DNA of 64,000 nucleotides from Trissonchulus latispiculum. Lineage: Eukaryota > Nematoda > Enoplea > Enoplida > Ironidae. Under the pieces are notes generated by a model that saw only the letters and a list, made by a program, of their open reading frames with translations, was not told the DNA's origin and searched no databases. Location of the stretch: positions 52,987 through 116,986 of the forward strand of contig JASAND010015711.1 in the NCBI GenBank assembly GCA_030248195.1, given 5' to 3'. Position numbers and translations under genes: made by a program. Positions 23,701 to 35,700 of this stretch are shown here, piece after piece (the first letter of the stretch is position 1; each line of letters starts with the position of its first letter).

Positions 23701-26700
23701 CACAGCTTCGCCGAGCAACCCATATTCGCGGGCTTTCACGCTTCGCCATGGCGATTGCCATATACAAAGCAATTAATGTCAGCCAATAATTGCAATTCCA
23801 GCAGTTATATATACGTAAACTATATACGTATAATTTGGTTGTGCTGGACTACGACAAGCAACGAGAAAAAACCAAGGCTATGATTGTAACGCTAACGGTT
23901 GAATAGAAATAGAAGATCGTCGGAGAGTGTCCTGATCCTGAAGTTATTGTTGAAATATATACTTTTCTTATAAGTGGTTAAAACGCTCAGTAGATAAATA
24001 TTAAGAGTTTATCGAAAGAAACGTTTGCTTCCACTAAAACTCGTTTATCATAGTCGTATATTATTTACGTACCGTAACTAAATCAGAACACTGGTACGTA
24101 TAAAAATATAAAAATATATAACTTTTTCAGTCCGCGAATATGGGTTGCTCGGCGAAGCTGTGCCCATATTAATTCGCCCACAACCTAGTCCTCTTCTTTT
24201 TTTGAACCTAGCCCCATATTAAGCATTTTTAAGACTAGTCCTCTCTTGATTTTACAACCTCACCACTACCCATATTACTTTTTCATGCTCCGGAGGAGCA
24301 TTTTTATTACTTGTTTTTCATTAAGCATGCTAGCAAATGTCTGTATAAATAGTTGCTTTGCAGTTTTGTTATATGCCTACGTTATTCCCAACATCATCAG
24401 CCTTGGCATAATTGGTTGATATAATCAGAATACGCAGTTCTTAATGGGAGCATCGCCATCTTAATAGTTTGAGTTTTCAGACAAGACAGTTTAAATGTAG
24501 AAAATAGCAATTAAAGGTACAAAATGTTGTTAGACAATTGATAAATCATTGTAAAGAATTAAAAGTTTCAATATCGTTTAATGGCGAAATTTAAAAATTT
24601 TCTCAACTTCTGGGGGCTCTGCCCCCCAGACCCCCTTTTGGGGTTTAGGGTTTTGTTTTCAGTTGTAACAAGTCGAAAACATGAACCAAAGAAGACTTGA
24701 ATTAATATAACATCTTGCAGTATAATACGCAGTGTGCCTGTAGTTATTACGCAAAAATAAAAATTTTCTCCCCCCCCCCCCTAAAAAATCCTCTGTCAAA
24801 ACCGCCCCCCCCCGAAAATTTTTTGTACCTACGCTACTGTTCTCGGACACGCATAAGCCAATGCTCCTTAAAACCGTTTATCTAACTTTGGTATATATGA
24901 ATAAAATCTACCGGTTTGTTTGGAGCCTACTTTTATACTTCAAAGTATTGAAGCCAAGGTTATGTTTTTGTTTGTTGTGTTTCGTGGAAGGGAGCTTTTT
25001 CGTTTTTTCTAGAACTCACTTGCTGCAAGCAGACTCGGAATCGTTGTGCAACGCTTGGATCAAGGCTCTACAGAGAACTATAGAATCTGCACTGCACGAA
25101 GGACCCACTTCACCTCCAGTGGGTGTGAGCTTTTAGAACCAGAAAAGAATTAGCGCTGTGTTAGTGTGATCATTAATGTTTGAGGCGACAGCAATCCATT
25201 CTATGACTTGTTGCTTTTTCACACTGTTAAGTTTCGGACACTCAGAAGCGAAACACAGTCCCTAAAATATTGAGAACACTGTAATGGCACTCCTCAAACG
25301 GTCTCATTAGGTAATAAAGAAGTTAGTAACCGATTTGACTGCCATAACCTAAAAAGCTGGGATCACTAATTGCTGTAAACAGTTTGGGAGGTTGTAGAAT
25401 GAATCATTGGAAAACGTACACTCTTAATGGCTATCTGAAAAACTAAAATTTTTGACGTGCTGGTTGACTAGTTTCATGCATTGCAGAACATACACTCATA
25501 GCAGTTAGGTGCAATCATTTGCTGACCACTCTGCCAGACTGATATAGGTGAGGGCGGTACTTAATTTTGGTAACGAAGTCGGACAATTTTTTGTTTTACC
25601 TTTGTGTACTTTCAATGCGGTTTTCCTTTGCTGTGTGTTTCAGCGTTCAGAGTGGTATGACGAGGCCGGCTCGGCCAATGGATCTGTTGTACATAAAACC
25701 TCAGTTGCATCAAGAAGTGGGGCTGCGCCTTCAAAACCTCCTCGGTAATAGCCTGAGTGTTATTGCTCAATGCTTATTCTAGATTTATTAAACTAAACGT
25801 TATTGCTCGTCGTGTTGTTTTCGTAGCGTTACAAAATTTCCTTGCAAGCTTTTGTTGACGTTTTTTTCTATTTCTTTAAGAATTATTGATCAGATAGTGA
25901 CTATTGCCGGGAATGAAGTTTGTGCTGACTGTGGGGCCCCTGGTCCTGAGTGGGTCAGTATTAACATTGGGATTACCCTCTGTATTGCTTGCTGTGGTAT
26001 ACATCGGTAAGTTCAAGAAAGCTTCGAAAATTTAGTGTTTTTATTAAGTGCAATAAAATATAGTTTCTTTCATTTATTGTTATAAATCTATATGCTGCAT
26101 CTAACAGCGCTATGATTAAACATTGACTGCCCTTGGGTGTGTGAAATAAATTCTGCGGTTTTTATTTTTTCATTGCCTTTACTCACTGTTGTTTGGAGTT
26201 GAATCATTTCCATTTAGGAGTTTGAGTGTTCAAGTGTCCAAGCCTCGATCTCTCTTGCTGGATGCATGGGAACCAGAACATGTAAAACTGATGAGCTTGC
26301 TAGGCAACGCTCTTGTAAATAAACTCTATCTTGCCTACTGGACTCCAGAGTCGGTCCCGCTCTCTGCTAAACCGGATAGCAATCAGTAAAGATCTAATTT
26401 TGTTAATGTTGTCAAGTGAACATAATAATTTCTATCAGAATGTGACAAGCGCCATACTCTGTTATCAGCTTCAGATAATGCTGTGCACATTAACGGCTGA
26501 CCTTCCACAGATCTGTATCTTTAGTTCAGAATCATTCGCCCACTGTCTTCGAGTTTTAAAGCTCAATACAAACTCGTTTTAGTCGAACAGAGTAGTTGCA
26601 TTTAGGTGTTTTAACAAGCAAATAGTAAGCATACCGATAGTGTTTACACGTTTGTGTATGTCACTGGATGTTCCTTGGGGGTGGGTCAGCATTTTGCTTG

Positions 26701-29700
26701 AAGGTTTGATGAATGTCGTGTTTCTGTGTGGAAGTCGAGATTTGTCTAAACTTTGGCTCTTCACACTTGAGAGGTCAGATAGAAAATACATTTTTCCAGT
26801 TCAACTAAAATTTTTTCTTATACTATTAGAGCGATTCGAGATGCTTGGATTCGTGCCAAGTATGTTGAGAAACGATTCAGTCATCAGCGATCTGCTCCGG
26901 GCATAATCATGGAATCCTTGGCCAGCGTGGGCATGTTGCCCGCCGGCAGTGGAACGGATCCCACCTCAGCTCAGGCCCTGTCCACGTCCTCAGTCTCTGT
27001 TCGTCTACGGCAGAGTCGATTGGTATCGTTAAGTGCGTAAAAATATAATGTATATAAACACCTATACGTATTGGTATTACGTAATGTCTAGCTAAAATTT
27101 AATTTCTGCAATAGAGTTCAGTTTACTGAGATAATTTTGTGTATTTTTTCTTGTATTGCCTCACCCCAAATGCTTTCGCAAGGATGGGTATCGCCAGATC
27201 AAATTTGCTCAGGGTCCATGATCTAGCATTGACTCAGTTTTTTGGTCAAAAATAGCGAGACGACAGAATGACCAAGCCAAAATGAGGAAGTAGCACTCAA
27301 ATTTAACAAGAATGCAAAGTTTCTATTACGTTTTAGCAGTGATTTTTCAAAAAATTCTCAGGGCTGCCGCCACCAAGCCCCCCCTCTATATTCTCTTCAT
27401 GATTTATGTTAAGCTTCAATGATGTTTGAATAGTCAATCAGTGTATATTTTATATGTACAAAGGCATGGACTACGGGACTTCATGCTACATCCCTCAATT
27501 GCATTTTTTGATGCCGATGCCGATTTTTGATGAAGTTTCTCACACCATTTTCGCTGAATATTTTCTTTGAAAACATTCTCTTCGGATTATCTCGGCTAGA
27601 ATGGAATGAAAGCTTGCTTACTTACGTGCCAGAGTTGGTATAAAATGGCGGTTCTGGAACAATGCCGGAGCCATATCCAGTGTTAATGTCCGGGTCCCCA
27701 AACCCACTCCTATTACAAAATGGCACCTGAATTCCGGTGCCCGAAACCAGTTCTGTTCGCACCCTAATAACGTTTCGACCTCCGTCACGAGGTCTATCAG
27801 ACGGCATGAGGCTACCGTTACGTATTAAAATGATAATCAGATGTGTTAGAAAATATACGAATTAAATTAAATAAATGTTGAAAAAAGGTGGATAATATGT
27901 AGTACACCGGTTTGTTGCAACTATTATATACACAAGAAAAATGTCAAAATGTTGCAATTATTTGCTTATTTTAGAAAAATTTTTAAATTACCAAAAACTG
28001 GAAATGAAATGGCAACATGAAGTATGACATGAGTTTAGTAATTGTAAAACCATTATAACAAAAGTCTTCTAAAGGCATAATTAACAAAATCAAACAATAG
28101 GTAAAATCACCTTATGTGGGATGTCAAGGTCATAAAATTTAATTAATAAGATAACTCAATGTCAATCAAATGTCGTACATAAATGGTTAATAATACTAAT
28201 AATTACTGCTATTAAATGAAATATACAAAATTCTATCATTAAATTATCAGTCAAGTTTGTTGAATTGGGTGAAACATGAGATAATTTACCGGTTTTGTGC
28301 AACTACTGCACAATAAAGATGTAATATTGTTGTAATTAGCTGCTTAGTTTGGAAAAAATAGTAATTATAAAACCATTATAACAAAAGTATTCTAATTGAG
28401 AATAGGAAAATATCAAAACGTGGACACCCAGAAATCTAACCAAAAGTATTCTAATGGTATATAATTAACGAAATCAAACAATAGGTAAAATCACATTGTG
28501 TGGGATGTCAAGGTCAAATAAAAAATATATATGCAATGAGATAATCCAATGATAGTACTCAATCTAATTTCATCCCTAAAGTTTGACTACTAATATTTTT
28601 GTTAAGTTTAATAATTTGGGCTTCGCCCACGTCTAATACCAGGGATAACACCCTACAGTCTAATATGGCTTCGGCCCGTCTAATATATGGTATAACATTT
28701 TTCTTTTTTTTGTGTTTGCATGCATATATATACTAAGTAGCACGTGTGAATGGGACCACAGGGCAGAAACGCATTTCAATTGATTTTCAATACGGGGGTT
28801 CTAAAAACCTAAAGCTGCAACTAGTATGTCGGTACGCCACTGACGACGCCCGCCGAATACTAGTATCAGTCTGGCAGAGTGGTCAGCGAATGAATGCACC
28901 TAACTTGTATGACTGTGTCTGTAGCACATCATAATGGATGCTTTCATCTTTGTTACCTCTAGAAACCCCAGTTTTCTCGAGTAGCATCCAAAAACACCAT
29001 ATGCAGGCAATAGACTAATGCTCCTCAGCAACATGTCTAAACTCTCTTTTCTCAAAGATACACTGTTAAAACTAAACTATCACTATTCTAATTGCAGACA
29101 CCCATTTCTACCTGTCCTTTCTTCCTTAATAAAAGTCAAATCATGGAACAAGAAATCTATGAAATCGGTGACATTTTAGATTATGTAAGTTTCATTTACT
29201 ATGTATACGTACATAGAAAATTTTCCAGGTGAAGTAAAAGAATTGATATTAAAATTGATAATAAATTATTGATACAACAAGCGTATAATATATTATCTGA
29301 GAAGATATAAGCAAGAAAGTTTTAGTATTTGCATTGTTAATTTGTTAATTTTAAAGAAACGTAAATGGTCGGATGGAATTATTGGTGAAATGGAAAGGAT
29401 ATGATTATACTCATTGTACATGGACATACATTTGTAGGATGTTGTCGTGTCTTACTAAATAAACTATATTCATAGAGAAATAATGAAAAACGCCTGCTGG
29501 ACCGCGTTTACCTCATTTTCTTGGTGTAAATAAACTATATTGTTGGACCTCAGTAAAAGATTGCGCTAGGTTCGTATTCAGTGTGTGACGTCCAAATCTA
29601 AGATAAAAGCGAGCGAGGATTAGAGTCCGAGCGAGGATGCGAGCACTCCAATTTGCCCTAAGCGACCGTTATCCCTACGCCTACTCAAATCGAAAACCAC

Positions 29701-32700
29701 CTTAGAATTTACTTTTCAAAGCACAATTACTTTGCCAACTCTCAACTAATACGAAAATCAACACAACTTTTCAGACGAATACAAAGCGAGGTTACAGACA
29801 CAAAGAGAACAACAAGAGAGGGCGTTACCCTACTCCCAAATCAACGCCTAAACGAACCCCCAACCGATCGACACCCGCTAGAAACTACACACACGCACAG
29901 ACTAAATTTACTTTTTCATTTCCTTTTATACTAGTCAAGCCAGTACTGTAGCTACCAAAAAGAAATCATATTCATCATTTCCGAAATAGATAATTTCATG
30001 ATTATCTAAGAACAGATAATTTTCATCAAACTAAAGTGCACTTTGTGCCACAAATATGAAGATAGCACCCATTCTATTTCTGCTGCTGCGCTCTTGCGCA
30101 GGGAAACGTCAATACACAGTGAGTAATATCCCACACATTGATGATCTTGAAAATGCACTAACGATTGTGCATACATACATGAAGAAATTTAATAATAATG
30201 ATATTAAGATCATGAAAAAGGTAGGAGTAATAATTAAAGTAACAGTATAGCAAATGCGTAAAATATTACACGAACAGAAGAAATAGCAAACATTTCATAT
30301 ATATAGACAAATATTTATTTTAAACATTTCTTTACAGTGTCGTAAAATGAAAAATGAAGTTGTTAAAGTAGCAAAACAAGTGTTTTAGTGTAAGGGGTAT
30401 CATTAAGAAGTGCAAGCTTCAGAAGTCTTAAAGCTGAATAAGACGTTTTGAAGTTTCTGAATAAGACGTTTCAACTAAGCCGCTGATTGACGTTTAACTT
30501 AGCAGTTGCCTTCTGCGGGGCCACTTTTGTTATGTTGGCAAAAGGTCACTAAGTGGTGGCAAACACATTCTGTATATAGACTCAGCTGATGTCTACGTAT
30601 ATGCATAAAGCACTTGCACATATGCGTTTATACGTTGTACGTTTATATACATATACAGAATGTTTGTCACCACTTAGTGACCTCTTAACAAAAGTGGCCC
30701 AGCAGAAGGCAACTGCTAAGTTAAACGTCAATCAGCGGCTTAGTTGAAACGTCTTATTCTGAAACTTTAAGATGTCTTATTCAGATCTAAGACGTCTGAA
30801 TCTTGCACTTCTTAATGACAACACCCCTAATATTTTAGAAAATTCTAAACTTTCGCAATCAATACCTAGTAAGATGGAGAATACAAGAGCCGAAATGAGT
30901 TTTTATGGAGGAACTCATCGAGATATTCCTACTCTTCAAAAATTCAACGAAGATCAGAAAAAAGCATATCCTAGAAACAATCGATGACAAAGCGACAGGA
31001 AACAGTGAAGTAAGCAATTAACAAATACAGATGAATAATTATGTATAAAATATTGCATATTTAATGAAGTACAAATCCGAAAACTAATTTACTTTTAAAC
31101 CTTGTATTTATATTTTAGAACAATGATATCGAATGTCGTGTTTGATATAAGAAAGACCAGATGTGCACATTGGAAACATGTTCTCACCATGTTTGCTACC
31201 GATGTATTCGTAATATGCATAGGCTGACTCTGGAACCGGAGTGTCCCCTTTGTCGCGGCTTACTTCTATCAGGCTACAGATTTTGAGGGTGATATTCCAA
31301 TCATTTTTCTCATGGAAGAAGCAAATGTATACAGGATTTTGATTATTATGACGAAGATAATGAGCGTAAACAGTAAACATACAAGCTATACCGTTTAAAT
31401 CCCAGCCACGAGGTCTTATTAGACGGCTTAAGGATACCCTTACGCTAGAGTTTACTATCATTATTCATTTTAAATCCTAGCAAAACAAGCAAATTTAAGG
31501 TGGACTCGGATTAGCCAAAGTTCAAGGCAAACAAAATCATAGGATTAACAGAACAAACTATTAGTGCAGTCTGCAATACATTCAAAACAAAAAACATGAG
31601 TTTTGAAAAATGACCACCTCAGAAAAAGCGCAAACCCTAGAAGAAGTCAAATTACAAAGCGATTTATGCATAGACGAATAAATCAGGAAAAGTTTGTTCC
31701 CTGACAGAAGAACATTAGTGTGGAAGACATTTTTGTACAATGTGCAACCACAAAATCAAATACTGCAGACTGCAGAGCAGGTTTTCTGTGTAAATAACGT
31801 TTCAAAATAGAAATTCATATACAATAATGTAAAGCATGACAGGGTTTGCCCAATTTGCAAATTCAAATATTTCAAATAGACTAGAAATCTGCTCCGATGA
31901 ATAACATTTACGTGTTTGCTAATTATAGTTGCAGTTAGTACACAAATCGGGAAACGTTTTGTGATATATCCTGCAGCGTTTGTCTGTTTTTTGTACATTT
32001 ATTGTAATATTGCATGCAGGCTATATATATATATATTTAAATACGTAAAAGCTACAATTTGTATTACAAATAGCATGGTAAATGGTTGTCACTGCTCAGG
32101 ATCAAAATAAAATTAAGTGGATACAACATTTTAAGTTTCTCCATAGGTTACAATTTAATGCCCATTGTTTGATAAAGATAGAAGAAAGAAAGAGAGTATA
32201 ATGAGTCCAACACGAATGCTTTAACGATGCTTTTCGATTGAGAACAGGCAAAGATCTGCAGCAGTTGGCATACTAATTAAACCGTTTCGACCCCCCGCTA
32301 AAGGGCCTCATCATAAAGCTCAGGCTGCCGTTACGGTTTTCTTTTTTTATTAAATAAATCAATAAATACAACTAGATACTCATATTTTATAATGACCATA
32401 TGCATAACTAGTAATACCAACATCTAACAAATAGCGTTTATCATCAAAACGGGACAGCCCCTTCATATTAACATGTACACTGTACAATTTGTGTCTATAA
32501 TTTCTAATAAAGTTCATACTACAGTACATGGAAGTCCCATCAAAAATGGTTGAAACATAATTTTTAAAGTGCACCCCCTTTCTAACAATTGATTTTTATA
32601 CCTTTTAGCCTCTTTCTCATCTTCCCCACAAATAAATGCATATGCTTTAGAACGTACACCACAAAAAGCTTCAACTGGATTACCCATTGTTTCATCATTC

Positions 32701-35700
32701 ATTTTTTCCCAAAATTTTTTGGTTTTTGTTGAGTGCAAGGGATGATTGTTTGGGTAATTACCAGCATCAAATAAATCAATGTCTTGTAACTATGTCATTA
32801 TATAAATTGTGTAGTAATATGGCAGCATAAACTGTCTGTATCTGTAAATAGCAATTGTACATTTTCACCATATTTAGGTATAATATAATTACAATGAAAG
32901 TCATACATTAAATTATTAGAAAAGTCCAATACAGTCAAACAAACATACGTATATATAGGTTTACATAATTCAGCTGTAACACGTTTCACCAAATATTCAG
33001 AAAATATAGTAGAGCGATTATATCTAGGATTAGATACAAGCTTATCATGCTTTTAGAGGTGGTAACACTAACAAGCTTAATAGTCTGATAAGCCCGTACA
33101 TGATTCTCCATTGTTTTCCCGAATACAGCATTATTTAACAGTTTATACATATCTTTCTCAAACTCAGAGTTAGCAACCTTGCTTTTTTTCTGTGTTGAAC
33201 AGGACTCGATGGACCTAGTTGAAGCCCCAGTCAGGTATTGTTTAAAATTAAAATAGTGAATTATATATCTCTTCTTGGATAGGAGAATGGGAAGCAACTT
33301 TTCCACCTTTCCAGAGGATATGGATAAGTCGTTCTTTAGTCTTGATGCATAAGGGGAGAGCATATCATCCATGATTAATAGTCTTTCAGGAACCAAACGA
33401 TAGGAGTTCTGGGAGTCATGTAAATGCTGAGGATATTCGAAGTCAACCTCCAATACATAACCAGTTCCCTGATCTATTCCTGTTATAACCAACCAGTATA
33501 TCCCATCAAATGACTCCATCAATTCAAAGTCTTTGACTAATGGCGATGACATTGCCCAGCCATATAAATTATTTGCATCCAAATAGAGTTCCCAAGTGTT
33601 TGGTTCTGATGAGTCATAGTTGGAACCAGTGGGTTATTAGCTGTAGCGTAGCGGTGGGAAATCATGATGAATCATCTTCGAATCTTGCAGCAACTCCAGT
33701 TCAATTTCAGTCATTTTAAGACGCATCTCAAAGAAGAAAGGAAGGGTGTAAGAGTGAGCAGGGTCCAGCCCATAATACTGTAGTCCAAATATGCGAAAGT
33801 TTTCAAAAATGTCAGCCAATAATAAGATATCCGTGAGTAAATATAGACCGTGATACTCTCCCAGCGTCTGAATGCTGAATTGTTGCCAAACCTTTTAAGC
33901 ATGTTCATAGTCTGCGTTACTGATGTTGCTGTCATTTAGTTGACTGTAAAAGTATTCCTTTAAGCTGGTAGAGAAGCTTCTTGAAATCTCTGCCAACTCC
34001 TTTGCGTAGGAGCATATCTAGACTGTCTCCTGAGAAATGTTTAGACATATATATACATGTGAATTTGCCCCTTCCATCCTTAACCAAATTAGGAGTGAGT
34101 GATTCCAATGAACTGTTCATTAGTTGACATGTATCGATAAATCTAATTCTCCATCCAAGCTCCTCTTCCGTCTTCTTCTTTGATAATGTTACGGATAGAT
34201 AATCCTCTATACGCTTTGGGATATAATCCCATTCCAGCTGATGGTCATTAGCAATAGTTCCAATTTGTCGCTGGGGTAGGATTATTAGTATCACTGCATT
34301 GTGATGTCTTCAAACAGGATAGATATATGCAAAGTGACACTGACATGTCGGTTGAGTTGCACAGGAATGCTGACAAGTTTGTGCTCATTAGTGATGGAAC
34401 AGAGTACAAAGTCAAAGTAGATAGCTACCAAATCCTAATCCTTTAAAATTTGAACACTAAGGTGTCTGAAATTTCATAGAGATGTTGTGATGAATATGCT
34501 TCCAAACAGCTGATCTACATGTAACAGATGGGAAAATTTTTGCGAACTTCGCAAAAAATTGCGAAATTCATATTTTTTTAGTTTTGCAATGATAACTAAT
34601 GAATTTTATTGATTATATGTATTTGAACGCATTTTTCACATTTAACGAATAGTATAACCAGTTATATATATACAACTATTTTTCCAAAGTCGAAGCATGT
34701 GTATGTATATACGAGTGTTTTTGACAAGATACACTATAACCTTACAGGTGAAAATGCGGGGGGGGCCCCGGAAAAATTTTAAAAAAAAAAAAAATTTTAA
34801 ACCTTCATTTGTATGCCAGAAAACCAAAGCGGGAAATAGTATAAAATTTGGTTTGGGAACATAACATTTTAAAATTAAAATCAGATAGAAAGATTTCAGA
34901 AAAACAGTAAAAATAGAAAGAACAGAGCAATCATTATGAAGCACAACGCCAAGATAAAAACTAATTTAAAAATGGGGGTGCTAGAGGGTTAGACCCAAAA
35001 GTTTTTCAAACGGTTAGCACCATATTTGTTTTTGATCTGTATATATATCCACGCTGTGTTCAACAATGCATATCATTTTAAAGGGTGATCATACTATGTG
35101 TGCGTGACTACTTCAGGTACCTTTTAGGAATTAGTTTTGCGAAAAGATTTTATTGGATAAGCTTTCACCACAAAGTATTCTACATATCTCGGACAAGAGT
35201 CCTATCATAAGACTGAAAGGGTCTACAAAACAGAAAACCCCGCCGCGGGGCGGAAAAGTTTTTGAAATTTTTCTGAAAAGGCGGGGACCGGTTTTATTTT
35301 CTGGAGAGATAGAAAATTCTCGGCCGGGAGGAAAAATTTGCGGGGCTCGCGCGGAGAACGAAAAGAGTTGTGGAAAAAGTGCGGAAGGGAGTTGGCATTT
35401 TGGAATACAAAAAAGGGGTGGGGGTGAGACTGAAAGGGGGAGGGTAAGATTCAAGGGAGTGGGGGTGAGGCGGAAAGTCCTCAGACGTGACGTGGCCACT
35501 GGTGTGCATATTATACCAACGAATCATATGTTTCCTATATGTATGCTACGTAAGTCACCTACGTAACTACGTACATTTAACATACGAAAACTTGCAGGCA
35601 GTTATTTTGGTAGGTTTACTTGACGGAAGAAAATTATCGGAATGCCTTTTGTGAACTGTCTATTCTGTTGCCACAGACAATCAAGCAAAGCTAGCTAGTA

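Noticed and set aside
27622..27807. The matching frames with NVIRV and GSGIVPEPP in both Polinton termini as a duplicated protein gene
   Set aside because: The frame begins within the structured RNA-like motif, the copies B and C share only that motif and not the protein, and terminal repeats would be similar anyway. Kept only as an alternative.
28746..28934. 62-codon frame in the Polinton as an integrase fragment
   Set aside because: No zinc-binding or catalytic integrase residues in the right spacing can be seen.
33606..33640. CTGATGAG within the polymerase region as a further hammerhead
   Set aside because: No GAAA at the right distance, no stem I or II pairing; the same holds for CTGATGAG at 48224.
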